From an uncultured Clostridia bacterium (lineage in GTDB: Bacteria > Bacillota > Clostridia > Oscillospirales > Ruminococcaceae), in the NCBI GenBank assembly GCA_947623585.1, contig CANQHA010000014.1, forward strand, positions 1 to 64,000: a stretch of 64,000 bases of DNA, given 5' to 3'. The notes under the pieces are model-generated. The model was not told the origin of the DNA and did no database searches. It saw nothing but the letters and a program-made list of their open reading frames with translations. This document shows positions 44,371-54,176 of the stretch, piece by piece. Each line of letters starts with the position of its first letter. Position 1 is the stretch's first letter. A program made the translations under genes and the position numbers.

Positions 44371-47300
44371 CCTTTCCCCACCCCTCCCTCATCGCGCGGT
44401 AATACCACGCCGCAGAGCCGGTATAGATCGACCAGCCGCCCCTGCCGAGGCAGTTTTTGTTCGAGTAAACGTCTCCGCAGAGATAATAAGGCTCGGTCAT
44501 ATACTTCGCATATCCGCCGTTTTGCGAGCGCCTGATCGGGCTTATCGCCTCGAGAATTTTTCGCCCCTCGTCGAAAAGCCCGGCGCGCAGGCAGGCCATT
44601 GCAAGCCACACCGCCGCGTGAGTATACTGCCCGCCGTTCTCCCTTATCCCCTCGGGGTAGTCTTTGACGTATCCCGGGTCTGGGTCGGCCGAGTCCGAAA
44701 ACGCCGGAGCGAACAGCTTGACTATCCCGCGCTTTTCGTCAAAAAGCGCCTCGCAGGCCGATTGCAGCGCCTTTTTTGAGAATCCGTCCTTTCCGAGGCC
44801 CGCGAACTCAGCAAACGACTGTGCAACCGAATCTATTTTGCACTCCTGATTTTTTTGGCTGCCCAGCTTTGCGCCGCCGTCAAAATATCCGCGCAGATAA
44901 TAATTCTCGTCCCGGCCCGACGCTTCGACCGCTTCCGAAAGGGCTGCCGCGTATTCTTCAAGAGACCCCGCATAGGTCATGTCGCCGACACTTTCCGCGA
45001 TTTTTGCAAATCTTTTCAGCACGATGATATAGAATTCGCTCAGCCAGACCGATTCGCCGAGACCCTCCTGTCCGACCCTGTTGAAGCCGTCGTTCCAGTC
45101 GCCCGAGCCGATGAGCATAAGTCCGTGCCTACCGGTTTTTCCGGCTTTAAGGTCCACCGCGCGGCGGCAGTGAAGATAAACGCTTTCCCTGAGCGCGGTC
45201 TTATAGACCTCGCCATAGCGCTCCTTTTCGTTTTCGTGGAGCTCAAGACCGTCGCAGTAAGCCGCTTCGAGCGAGAGTATCGAGCGGTCGCCGGTTATTT
45301 CAAGGTATTCGCTCAAAGCATAGGGCAGCCAGAGGGCGTCGTCCGAAATAAGCGTTCTTATGCCTTTTGTTTTGCAGCCGGGGAGGCTGTGCCACCAGTG
45401 CAAAACGTCGCCTTGGCGGAACTGCGCCATGCAGCAGCGAAGTATCTGCGTTTTAAGCACGCTCGGGTTTTCGGGGGCGATGCACGCCGCGTCCTGAAGC
45501 TGATCGCGGAAGCCGTAAGCGCCGGAGCACTGCCAGAACCCGGTTCTTGCATAAATCCTCGCATGAAGCGCCTGATATCTCAGCCAGCGGTTTGAAAGAA
45601 TATCCGAAGCGGGGTCGCCGGTTTTTACGTCGCGTATAAGCTCCCTGCTGTCGGTTTGGGTCAAAAAGTATTTCGGCATGATCTTTGCCGCGCGTTTTGA
45701 AAGAGCATAGGTCATAAAGAAGTCGATTTTTTCTTTTTCCGAGCAGAAAACGCTCACCGCGCCGATAACGTCGGGCAAAGGCGCGATCTCGCCCTCCGTT
45801 TCTCCCGCCCAGAACGCCTCGCGGCTGCAAACCGTTTTGCAGGGCTTTGAAGCGCCGATGAACATAAATCCCGCGGCGTCCGAAGCCGGGGCGGCGAAAA
45901 GAATTCCGTTCTCGGCCCTTTCGGGAACGATAAGTCCGCACCTCGAGCGGTCGGGGCCCATGCACGGCTCGACGTAATAAATTATCTCGGCGGGGCTTTT
46001 TGATTCGATTTTTACGCTTATTTTTTTGCACATTCCCTTCGCCGAGACCTCGACGGCAATTTTCGCTTCAAACCCCTCTCCGCATGAGAAATACTCCGCC
46101 TTATACGGCGAAAAGACTGCCGCCGCGCCGTTTATAAGGTCAAATACCTTTCCGTTAATTTTGATCAGCAGCCGCTCGCCCGAATTGTCCTCGGCGGGGT
46201 CGTTGTCCCAAGGCGTAAGGCGGTTTTCCCGAGAGTTAAAAGCAAAGCTGAATCCGAGCGAGGCGTTTGAAAGAAGCGTTCCGAAGACCGGGTTTGAAAG
46301 AACATGGCACCACGGCAGGGGAGGCTTTTCGTTGATAACGTAGCCCTCGCCCGAAAATCCTCCGAGCGCTATGGGTATTTCGACCTTTTGCGCTTTCGGC
46401 GACGACGGCAGAATTTCCATTATCGGCTTCGCCTCGGTTTTTTGTTCTGTCGGAGCGATTTCGCCCGAGCAGAGATGGCAGGCCGCGGCGCGGCAAAGGT
46501 CCGAAAGCCCCTCTCTTGTTTTTGAGAGGTCGAGCGGCAGAATTCCTCCGCTCGAATAGACCGAGCTTTCAAGTCCCTCCGCCCTTGCCGCCGCGATTAG
46601 GTCCGAATAGTGTTCGCGCTCATATCTTCCGCCGTCGTCAAAGATGAAAACTATTTGCAGCTCGACCCCGCAAAGCCTCAGCAGCTTATACGCCCCGAGG
46701 TATGCCGACAGCTTCTGAGCGTCGTTTCTGCCGTTAAGCTCGACCGCTGCAAGCGGCAGGTCGGTCGATACCGAAAGCTCCCAAAGCGCGCGCAGAGGGA
46801 GGCGGTTTTTTTCTGCGGCTTTAATTCTCTGCGGGCTTTTTTTAAGGTCAAAGAGAATGTCCGCCAAAAGCGCCGAAGCGACCCTGCCCCTTGCGGTGTC
46901 AAGCCGGGGAAGCGTGCAAAATCTCGGCTTTTTTCTGCGAATAGCGCTTATTCGGTTGACAAGCTCCTCCTTTGAATCCGCGAGCGCCAAAAACATCGTA
47001 AGCTCGGTCTCGGCTTTCGGAGGAAGCTCCAAAAAAGTCCTTATAAAAACGCAGGGGTCGGGCTCGCAAACAAGGCTCGGCGATATCTCCTCAAACCGCT
47101 TTGAAAGCCCTTTAAGCCCCTCCTGAGACCTAAGCACATCGCCCCGGTCGAAGCTGACGGTCTCGCGCACGTCCTCAACAAATCCTATTCCGAGATAGAT
47201 TTTTCGGTCCTCTCTCACCCTTGTGACAATGCAGACGTTCCACTCGGGGTCGCGCTCAAGCCTTAAAAACATCTTTGAAAAAGCTGGGTGCGCGCGTTCG

Positions 47301-50300
47301 GCGCGGTCGTCCTGAAGCGACGGCTCGATATAGCTTATCACCGATACCGAAAGCGGCGCCGACGTCTCGTTTTTAAGGGCGAATCTTCTTATCTCGCAGG
47401 GATAGTTTTCGTGCAGGCTGATCTTCATGCCCGACGACAGCTTTTCGGTGTTAAGATAAAACGCCGCGCCGTCGTCCGAAAATTCCGCGCTCATGCCGTC
47501 GCTTTTTCCGAGCAGGGGGCTGAAAGGCAGAGCCTCGCCGCCGTCGCTTAAAAAGCAGAAAACGCCTTTCGGCCTTGAAAGCAGGTCTCTTGTGCGAAGA
47601 TACACGTTTTTCGAGCGATATATCGAGGCGCTCGCCCCGCTGTCGGTTATCATAAGCGTCAGCTCGCCGTTGCAAAGCAGCTTGATACGCGGCGCAAAAA
47701 GGTTGAATTCGCTGAATGATTCGGTCTCAGAGGCGTTTTCCGTCGGCTCCGAGAGCTTCGGGCGTCTCAGATCGTTTTCAAAAACCGCCGTGCCGAGGTG
47801 GAACCGCTCGTCCAAAAGCTCGAGCGCCCCGCAAACTCTCGGGTCTTTTGCAAAGCGCTTTTGCATGATACCCCCGCTCAGAACGTTGTCGCAGGAAAGA
47901 ATGCTCATTCCGACGTGGTGCGCCATATAGCTTCTTACCGGCTCGGGCTTTTCCGAATCGGGCGGCGTAAAGTCGAGCGCCTCATAAAGCCCATAGCTGC
48001 CGCACATTCCGAATTCCGCGATCTTTCTTAAATTTTCAACGCCCTCTCCGCCCGAATATCCGAGCGAAATAAAGGTCGAATAAGGCGAAACGACATAGCT
48101 TTGCCCCAGCCCGCGCCCGATGCCGGTGTTCGGCACTCCGTGAGCCATATAGCGATAATTCAGCGCGCTGTCGAAGCTGTAATAGCCGCTTTCCGACACT
48201 CCGAACGGTCTGCCGAGGTCTTTGGCGTATTTTTTCTGCACCCAAAGCGCATATCTGAGGCTTTCGCCGAAAAGCGAGCCCTCGGGGCTTTTGAGGAATA
48301 TCTCGGGCATGAAAAATTCAAACATGGTGCCGGAATACGAGGCCGCCCCGCCGAAGAACCCGCAGCGAAGCATAGCCCTCGAGAGCCTTTGCCAGTGACT
48401 TTTCGGCACCTGTCTTGAAGCTATCGCCCAAAACGAGGCAAGCCTCGCCTCGCTCATCATATAGTCGTAATGCGAGCGGCGGTTTTTGCCCTTTTCGGGG
48501 TCGATGCCCAAAGACATCAGCCCTCTTATCGGGTCATAGAACACCCCTAAGTCGCAGGAATCTATCAGCTTTTCAATTCTTTTTATCAGAGCAGCCGCGG
48601 CGGGCGTTTGTTCAAGCTCATAAAGACCCTCCTTGAGGGTAACGAGGCAGACGGTGAAATTTCCGCTGTCAACGCTTGAAACGAACGGAGCGGGGCAGAT
48701 CTTCAGCGTTTTTGTGTCATACCAGTTATAGAGGTTCCCCGCGTATTTTTCAAGCCTTTCCACCGTCGAAACGGTCTTTTCAAGCCGTGAAAGAAGCTGA
48801 TCTCGGTTGATAAGTTTTCGGTCGAAAGCCGCGAGCGCCGAAAGAAGATAAAGCCCGATATTTGTCGGCGAGGTTCTGTGCGCCACCCTGAAAACCGGCG
48901 CGAACTGAACGTTGTCGGGCGGAAGATAGTTGTCGGCCCGGGTGACATAGTTTTCAAAGAAGCCCCACATATCCGCGGTCTGCTTTGATATTTCCCTGCC
49001 GTCGCGGTATTTCAGCTTTACCTCTGAGGCCGAGGCGCTTTGACGGTCAAGGCACAAAAGCGCCGGCATTGAAATGAATATCGCGCCGAACAGCCTTATA
49101 AGGTAGTCGGGCGACCAAAGAAGCGAAACGCTCAGAAGCTCGGGCAGAAGATAGAAAGCGAACGGGCTTTGCGACGAGCGGTCCGCCGAATCAGCAGTCG
49201 TCCAGTTTAAAAGCCCTCGGCCGGTAAAAAGCCTTATTATCGCGGTGAATATCGCCCCGAGCGATTTTACCGCCAAAACCGGCAGCATTACGGTGCTGTA
49301 AAGAATATATCTCACGCTTTGCGAGGCCGAGCTGATTATTCCCGAATAAAATCTCCGAGAGCGCGTTCTGTCCGAGAAAAACGCTCCCAAAGCGCCGACT
49401 GCGGCGGGCAAAAGCCACAGCGCCAAAGCCGAGCCGGCGATTATCGCCGAAGATACCGGCTCGATGAAAAAGCCGAGGAAAAACGCCGAAAAAACCGTCG
49501 GCGGGATCGCCGCCCGCCTCAGATTGTCGGCGAGCTTCAGCTTTGAAAGAGCGGAAAACCTCTTTGAAAAAAGCTCGGGAATGTTCTGAAAATCCCCGCG
49601 TATCCAGCGGTCGAGCCGCCGATAATAACTCTGCGGGGTCTTCGGAAATCCCTCCGTGAACAAAACGTCGCCCGCGCAGGCGGTTTTAAGAAGCTCGCCC
49701 TCCAAAATGTCGTGAGAAAGTATCCTCTCACCTTTAAGGCATGAGGCGCATTCGGTCAGCGCCGCAACGTTGATGAGCCCCTTTCCGCAAAAAGTTCCCT
49801 GCCCGAAAACGTCCTGATAAAGGTTTGCGGCCTCCTCGTCATAGCTTGATTTCGAGCCTATTCCGCCGAGGCTTTTCGAGAATTCCGAGCGTATCGAATC
49901 TTTCAGCCTTGTTACCATTCTCGGCGCGACGACGCCGAAGCCCTTGACTACGCGCCCGTTTTTCACCGAGACCTTGTTAGCCGGGTGCAGCGCTATCGCC
50001 AAAAGCTCGTTTACAGAATCCATCAGCGGCAGGGTATCGCTGTCCACGGCGCAGATATATTCTGTGCCGACGAGCGATTTGATGTTTCCCGCCGTCGCAT
50101 AAAAATCGCCCTCGCCGGTCTTCATGTAAAGTGCGATGTCCATAAGAGCGCCGCGTTTTCGCTCCCTGCCCATATATTCCTGCTGGCTTTCCGAAAATGT
50201 TCTTTTTCTTATCGCGCTGCAAAACTTTTCGGGGCAGATCTTTTCGAGCCGTTCGATAGCCTCCGAAACGCTGTCGATAACGGCGCGGTCCTCCGAGGTC

Positions 50301-51364
50301 ATCGGCACCTGTTCGGGTGCAAGGTCGATAAGCGCGCAGATCTTAATGTTTTCCGAGGGATTAAGGCAGTGCAGCTTAAGCAGCTTGTCATAAAGCCGCG
50401 AGGCGTCCTCGGGGTCGAATACCGCCGCCGAAAGAACGATGGCGACCGGCGTTTTTGCGACCTCTTTTGATTTTAAATCGAGCCGCATAAGCCTTGTCGG
50501 CGGGCGTTTTCCGCTTAAAATCCTGTCGCTCAAAGGGCGAAGGGCCTCGGTCGCCGGAAGAAAAATCAGCGCCGCCGCAAGGGGAGCCTCCGCCCAAAAA
50601 GCTGTTGCAAGCGATATCGCAGCCGCTCCCAAAACAATAAGAGCCGCCGCAGTCAAAGCCGCCGATGGCTTTTTTCTGCCGCTTTTTATGACCTCAAGGC
50701 TTGAAATGTCGATGTCTTCACCCGAGTATTTTTCTTTCAGCTCCTCGCAGAGCTTGATTTCGTCAAGTGAGAATTTTCGCGCCGTCGCATAAATTGCTTC
50801 TCTGTATAAAAGTTGGGTCTTGGGGTCGCTTTTCGAGTATGCGCCGTCGGATGAAAGGCTTATCGCGACGGGGTTTAAAACGTCGTTTATCGCCGCCTCG
50901 TCGATGCTCGCGACGTCGGAAAGAAGAGATATTATGCGCAAAAGGTTTTTATCCCAGCTTTTGACATATTCCGAAACGGCCTCGATGAGGGTATACGTCA
51001 CCGTAAATTTGAGGTATTCTGTCTCGCAGCCGAAAATTTTCCTGCCCGAGGAAGCCTCGCGCAGACGAATGATTATTTCGTCGGTATCGGGAAAGCGATC
51101 GTCTGAGCAGTCTATCAGCGCTTTGGCGAGCATGAATCCGCCGTCAGAGTATACGAGCCGCTCCGGCTTTTTCGGAAAAGCCCGGGTTCCCGCCGCGCTC
51201 AATATCGTGTGAAAATTGTCCGCGAAAAAAGCCGCGGTCTCGTTCTGCGCTCCGTCGGCGCAAAGCGATGAATAGATTCTTTTCAGCGTTCTAACTCTTC
51301 CCGCGGTTTTCCGAGAAAGGCTGCAAAGGCTTACAAAGCCGCCGCGCGCGTCGCCGTGACCCAT
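44366..51364 (-). CDS. Cyclic beta-1,2-glucan synthase-like protein (GT84 + GH94)
   Basis: Predicted 2332 residues from ATG 51364, where AAAGGAAG lies upstream. The N-terminal part is cytoplasmic; two membrane helices sit near 250-290; the GT84-type glycosyltransferase has CAVDSDTLPLMD and RLDRWIRGDFQ; more membrane helices follow (about 630-780). A glycoamylase-like region (LGYSGGEGVENLRKIAEFG, GSYGLYEALDFT) and the C-terminal GH94-type domain with IGSGDWNDGFNRVG near 2070 follow. Its relatives initiate, elongate, cyclise and phosphorolyse beta-1,2-glucans. It is one of the largest genes here and lies between repeat clusters. The product in this host is not shown. Confidence 0.88.
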   Translation of the reverse strand: MGHGDARGGFVSLCSLSRKTAGRVRTLKRIYSSLCADGAQNETAAFFADNFHTILSAAGTRAFPKKPERLVYSDGGFMLAKALIDCSDDRFPDTDEIIIRLREASSGRKIFGCETEYLKFTVTYTLIEAVSEYVKSWDKNLLRIISLLSDVASIDEAAINDVLNPVAISLSSDGAYSKSDPKTQLLYREAIYATARKFSLDEIKLCEELKEKYSGEDIDISSLEVIKSGRKKPSAALTAAALIVLGAAAISLATAFWAEAPLAAALIFLPATEALRPLSDRILSGKRPPTRLMRLDLKSKEVAKTPVAIVLSAAVFDPEDASRLYDKLLKLHCLNPSENIKICALIDLAPEQVPMTSEDRAVIDSVSEAIERLEKICPEKFCSAIRKRTFSESQQEYMGRERKRGALMDIALYMKTGEGDFYATAGNIKSLVGTEYICAVDSDTLPLMDSVNELLAIALHPANKVSVKNGRVVKGFGVVAPRMVTRLKDSIRSEFSKSLGGIGSKSSYDEEAANLYQDVFGQGTFCGKGLINVAALTECASCLKGERILSHDILEGELLKTACAGDVLFTEGFPKTPQSYYRRLDRWIRGDFQNIPELFSKRFSALSKLKLADNLRRAAIPPTVFSAFFLGFFIEPVSSAIIAGSALALWLLPAAVGALGAFFSDRTRSRRFYSGIISSASQSVRYILYSTVMLPVLAVKSLGAIFTAIIRLFTGRGLLNWTTADSADRSSQSPFAFYLLPELLSVSLLWSPDYLIRLFGAIFISMPALLCLDRQSASASEVKLKYRDGREISKQTADMWGFFENYVTRADNYLPPDNVQFAPVFRVAHRTSPTNIGLYLLSALAAFDRKLINRDQLLSRLEKTVSTVERLEKYAGNLYNWYDTKTLKICPAPFVSSVDSGNFTVCLVTLKEGLYELEQTPAAAALIKRIEKLIDSCDLGVFYDPIRGLMSLGIDPEKGKNRRSHYDYMMSEARLASFWAIASRQVPKSHWQRLSRAMLRCGFFGGAASYSGTMFEFFMPEIFLKSPEGSLFGESLRYALWVQKKYAKDLGRPFGVSESGYYSFDSALNYRYMAHGVPNTGIGRGLGQSYVVSPYSTFISLGYSGGEGVENLRKIAEFGMCGSYGLYEALDFTPPDSEKPEPVRSYMAHHVGMSILSCDNVLSGGIMQKRFAKDPRVCGALELLDERFHLGTAVFENDLRRPKLSEPTENASETESFSEFNLFAPRIKLLCNGELTLMITDSGASASIYRSKNVYLRTRDLLSRPKGVFCFLSDGGEALPFSPLLGKSDGMSAEFSDDGAAFYLNTEKLSSGMKISLHENYPCEIRRFALKNETSAPLSVSVISYIEPSLQDDRAERAHPAFSKMFLRLERDPEWNVCIVTRVREDRKIYLGIGFVEDVRETVSFDRGDVLRSQEGLKGLSKRFEEISPSLVCEPDPCVFIRTFLELPPKAETELTMFLALADSKEELVNRISAIRRKKPRFCTLPRLDTARGRVASALLADILFDLKKSPQRIKAAEKNRLPLRALWELSVSTDLPLAAVELNGRNDAQKLSAYLGAYKLLRLCGVELQIVFIFDDGGRYEREHYSDLIAAARAEGLESSVYSSGGILPLDLSKTREGLSDLCRAAACHLCSGEIAPTEQKTEAKPIMEILPSSPKAQKVEIPIALGGFSGEGYVINEKPPLPWCHVLSNPVFGTLLSNASLGFSFAFNSRENRLTPWDNDPAEDNSGERLLIKINGKVFDLINGAAAVFSPYKAEYFSCGEGFEAKIAVEVSAKGMCKKISVKIESKSPAEIIYYVEPCMGPDRSRCGLIVPERAENGILFAAPASDAAGFMFIGASKPCKTVCSREAFWAGETEGEIAPLPDVIGAVSVFCSEKEKIDFFMTYALSKRAAKIMPKYFLTQTDSRELIRDVKTGDPASDILSNRWLRYQALHARIYARTGFWQCSGAYGFRDQLQDAACIAPENPSVLKTQILRCCMAQFRQGDVLHWWHSLPGCKTKGIRTLISDDALWLPYALSEYLEITGDRSILSLEAAYCDGLELHENEKERYGEVYKTALRESVYLHCRRAVDLKAGKTGRHGLMLIGSGDWNDGFNRVGQEGLGESVWLSEFYIIVLKRFAKIAESVGDMTYAGSLEEYAAALSEAVEASGRDENYYLRGYFDGGAKLGSQKNQECKIDSVAQSFAEFAGLGKDGFSKKALQSACEALFDEKRGIVKLFAPAFSDSADPDPGYVKDYPEGIRENGGQYTHAAVWLAMACLRAGLFDEGRKILEAISPIRRSQNGGYAKYMTEPYYLCGDVYSNKNCLGRGGWSIYTGSAAWYYRAMREGWGKE

Positions 51365-51460
51365 GAAAATACTTCCTTTCGAGCAGGTTTTTTTAGGATA
51401 TTGTTTGCACGCCGCGCGCAATTATTCAGCGCTTTCAAACTTCCTGCAGGTCTGCGGGGT

Positions 51461-51681
51461 AAAAAGGTATTCATCTTCCCCATGGGAAGATGAATGCTAT
51501 CGTCTATTACCCCACCCCCGCTATGTTGCCTGCGTGGAGGCCGGTTTTTATGAAGCCCCCGCCCCTCGAGGGGCGGGGGCGTTGCAAAATGCCCCTTTCT
51601 GTTGTACTTTCGACGGGGGTGGGGTGACTTAAAATAACATGAAATATTTTCCTCGAAAGAGGAAAATATTGAATTCCTTTT
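51461..51681. repeat. REPIN-like palindromic element, copy C (complete)
   Basis: AAAAAGGTATTC, left hairpin ATCTTCCCC/GGGAAGAT, GAATGCTATCGTCTATTAC, CCCACCCCCGC, central GCCCCCGCCCCT/AGGGGCGGGGGC, GGGGGTGGGGTGAC, AACATGAA and right hairpin AATATTTTCCTC/GAGGAAAATATT, ending GAATTCCTTTT. Left hairpin matches the right hairpin of copy B. Confidence 0.9.
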
Positions 51682-51702
51682 CTTCTTCTGCGCTATGCCC
51701 CT

Positions 51703-51828
51703 AAACGTTCCATGCGCACAAAGCCCCGCAGGGGATTTGTGCCACAGAAGCGGGTTTTGTCCAAGAGAACGAGCCGCCGATTCGGTATGGCGGCGAAGTT
51801 CGATTGGCTACAAAACCCGCTTATGTTG
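51703..51828. repeat. Multibranched insert repeat, copy 2
   Basis: Same core as 44215-44342, in the same orientation. The outer stem GCGGGTTTTG/CAAAACCCGC is longer here; inner GCCGCC/GGCGGC with loop GATTCGGTAT. GTCCAAGAGAACGA and GAAGTTCGATTGGC also pair. Confidence 0.8.
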
Positions 51829-52080
51829 ACCTCAGCAGAGGGAATGATTGAATACCTTTAGCTCGCCCGCCGTCGGCGCAAACGCAACCTCAACGTTTGC
51901 AGCTTTATCTCTACCTTTGCCGCCAACCGAGCCGACCTGCAAAAAGGTATTCGCAAAATCCCGCCTCGGGGCGGAATTTTAGCGAATGCTATCGTCTATC
52001 ACCCCGCCCCCGCCATGTTGCCTGCTGGCAGGAAAAATATCGAAGCCCCCGCCCCTCAAGGGGGCGGGGGCGGGGTCTTT
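51829..52080. repeat. REPIN-like element, copy E with linker and preceding right end
   Basis: 51831-51859 is a right end (GAGGGAATGATTGAATACC). The linker follows (CGCCCGCCGTCGGCGC, TTTATCTCTACCTTTGCC) and then the left end AAAAAGGTATTC at 51941 with hairpin GCAAAATCCCGCC/GGGGCGGAATTTTAGC, GAATGCTATC, CACCCCGCCCCCGCC and a GCCCCCGCCCC core that stops at 52080. The right half is absent. Confidence 0.75.
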
Positions 52081-52119
52081 AGCGTACCGCTTCCATACAA
52101 AGCCTTGCCTAAAGCGTTC

Positions 52120-53712
52120 TTATCCTTCTCCCCCCAATATCACGTGTACTGTCGCCGTGCTGTTTGCGGGGTCTTCGGGAAGGCTGAGCCTTCCGGCCTT
52201 GATCTCCTCGTCGGCGACAAAACCGCGAATGTGGTTAGCTATATTTACCACTCCGGGGAGATATTTTTTGACGTATGGATTGCTCTCGGACTTCAGCAGT
52301 TCAAGAATATCTTCGCCGTTTTTTCGCATGATTCCGACGAGCTTTTCATATTTCGGATGCTCATTGATCACCTTTTCTATCGCTTCGTATTCATCGCCGC
52401 TCATTATGAGAATATCCGAGACGAGCTTGCCGTCCGGTTCGGCGTGGAAAAGCGCTTTAAGGCTGTCGAAAGTAGTCTTTTCGTGGTCGGTGAGGTCGTT
52501 GTAATTTCTGCCCGAGCGTATCAGCTTTGCCGCCCAGATGGCGTTTGCAACATTGAAGTTTTGCACGTCAGTATTTTCGCAGAGATTGCGGCTGTGCATG
52601 ACAAAGGCTCCTAAAAATTCGCCGCGGCCATTATAGCTCACAAAGTTGTATTCGGGCTGTTCGCCGCCCTCCTCGAAGCCGTAGAATTCCCAGTCGTCGC
52701 CGTTTGAGCGCGGCTCGCGTTCAAAACTCAGGTGCGAGTCTGCCTCCGCCTCGACGAGCGTCGCAAAAACCGCATACCATTTGAGGCTGCTGCCGTCAAG
52801 GCTTGAATTATCGGTGCAGCCCATATCTATGAGTTTCTTAACGGCGTCATTTGCGATCTCATCTGCGTACTCCGCCGCTTTCGGCGCGGACTTTTTCAGA
52901 ATTTCGACTGCTTCCGTGCGCTTTCCCGCCGAAACGATAGGAAAGTCGGTCACATATTTTTTGCCGTCTATGGCTTTTAAAAGCGTGGCGCAAACGAGTT
53001 TGTCAACTTCTTCCCTCATATAAGGCGCCGCTATTCCGAGGGCGACCGCCAATTCCTCGACGGTCGATGGGTTGTCCGACGCTTCGATAAGGACGTTTTT
53101 TGAAAGCATCGTCCCTACTGCTCCCCACGGAAGCTGAGGGGTAACGTGTCCGCTTGCGACGAATGAAATGTTCTCCGGTTTATAGCTTTTCGGACCGAAT
53201 TCTCTTGCCATATCTATTCCTTCTTTCAGTATTTTTCTTGCACGGAAAAGTTTTGATTTGACCGTGTTTTCCGGGAGACCGAGCGATGCGGAAATGTCTT
53301 TTACCGAGCGGTCGTCGATATAAAACGCAACGACGATCTTTCGGTATTCCTCCGATATAAACGCAAGCTCGCGCCGCAAAAGACTGAGCTGTTCGCTTAA
53401 AACTGCCGACTCTTCGGGGCTTTTTTCGTCGCCCGCAAGCTCGAGCTCATAAACGTCGCCGCCGTCGCGTTCACGGGTTTTGCGTCGGTTTTCGGAATAA
53501 TCCGCATAGCGGTTGCGCGCCGACCGCCAGACGTATGCCGCAAGATCATTAGGCTGCGCGCCCTTTGAGAGCGAGCTTATTATTCCTAAAGAAATATCCT
53601 GCGCAAGGTCTAAAGCGTCATCGGGTGAGCCGGTCTTTTTCAGACAGAAGTAGTAGACCTTCTCCATAAATTCCGAGACGTATTCGCGGATAAGTATTTC
53701 CGATGTTATCAT
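52120..53712 (-). CDS. ECF sigma factor with long C-terminal extension
   Basis: Predicted 530 residues from ATG 53712 (AAAGGAGG upstream). Residues 1-165 are a complete sigma-70 region 2/4 pair (PDDALDLAQDISLGIISSL, ARNRYADYSENRRK, DISASLGLPENTVKSKLF). The remaining 365 residues are not typical of ECF factors. About 190-290 look like a winged-helix/regulatory domain (NPSTVEELAVALGIAAPYM) and about 300-500 are helical. It resembles ECF groups with fused C-terminal domains that sense signals without an anti-sigma protein. A broken duplicate lies upstream. Target genes are unknown. Confidence 0.8.
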   Translation of the reverse strand: MITSEILIREYVSEFMEKVYYFCLKKTGSPDDALDLAQDISLGIISSLSKGAQPNDLAAYVWRSARNRYADYSENRRKTRERDGGDVYELELAGDEKSPEESAVLSEQLSLLRRELAFISEEYRKIVVAFYIDDRSVKDISASLGLPENTVKSKLFRARKILKEGIDMAREFGPKSYKPENISFVASGHVTPQLPWGAVGTMLSKNVLIEASDNPSTVEELAVALGIAAPYMREEVDKLVCATLLKAIDGKKYVTDFPIVSAGKRTEAVEILKKSAPKAAEYADEIANDAVKKLIDMGCTDNSSLDGSSLKWYAVFATLVEAEADSHLSFEREPRSNGDDWEFYGFEEGGEQPEYNFVSYNGRGEFLGAFVMHSRNLCENTDVQNFNVANAIWAAKLIRSGRNYNDLTDHEKTTFDSLKALFHAEPDGKLVSDILIMSGDEYEAIEKVINEHPKYEKLVGIMRKNGEDILELLKSESNPYVKKYLPGVVNIANHIRGFVADEEIKAGRLSLPEDPANSTATVHVILGGEG

Positions 53713-53723
53713 GCTTTCGGCCT

Positions 53724-53807
53724 CCTTTCGCTGATATAGTCGGCGCAGATGAAAAAAGGTTGCGATTTTATTTTAGCAGATTTTTCGCTCAAATCAAGCG
53801 CGCCGAG
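53724..53807 (-). repeat. 84-bp direct repeat upstream of the ECF gene, unit 1
   Basis: Almost identical to 54075-54158 (two or three differences). It spans the ribosome-binding end and upstream region of the intact ECF gene, so the duplication included its control region. Confidence 0.88.
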
Positions 53808-53814
53808 TCTTGAT

Positions 53815-54056
53815 TCAGCGCTCAAAGCTCCTTGCAATGGCGTTCGCGACCGCTTCGACTGTCGAGAAGCCGCCCGATGTTTCTATGAGAACGTTTTTTG
53901 AAAATACCGTCCCGATTGTGCTCCAAGTGCGCCGATGAGCGGCGCGCCCGTTTGCAAAAAGCGCCGCGTTCTCGGGTCTGAAACTTTTCTGCCCGAATCC
54001 TCTTGACATTTTTATTCCTTCTTTCAAAATCTTTTTGAAAGGCTCGAACGGCGGCG
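53815..54056 (-). pseudogene. Remnant of a duplicated ECF sigma gene
   Basis: Reading from about 54056 the frame has KKILKEGIKMSRGFGQKSF, RPENAALFANGRAAHRR, SKNVLIETSGGFSTVEAVA, then a stop at 53815-53817. This aligns with residues about 155-235 of the intact gene, while the sigma part and the rest of the C-terminus are lost. The upstream region duplicates the intact gene's 84-bp upstream repeat. Confidence 0.82.
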
Positions 54057-54074
54057 GTTTGCCTCGCTCCTGCG

Positions 54075-54158
54075 CCTTTCGCTGATATAGTCGGCGCAGA
54101 TGAAAAAAGGTTGCGATTTTATTTTAGCAGATTTTTCGCCCGAATCAAGCGCGCCGAG
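54075..54158 (-). repeat. 84-bp direct repeat, unit 2
   Basis: Second unit of the direct repeat, 351 bases from the first, upstream of the ECF remnant. It also forms the start of the gap before the LspA-like gene. Confidence 0.88.
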
Positions 54159-54176
54159 CCCTGCCGCGCCCAAAAC

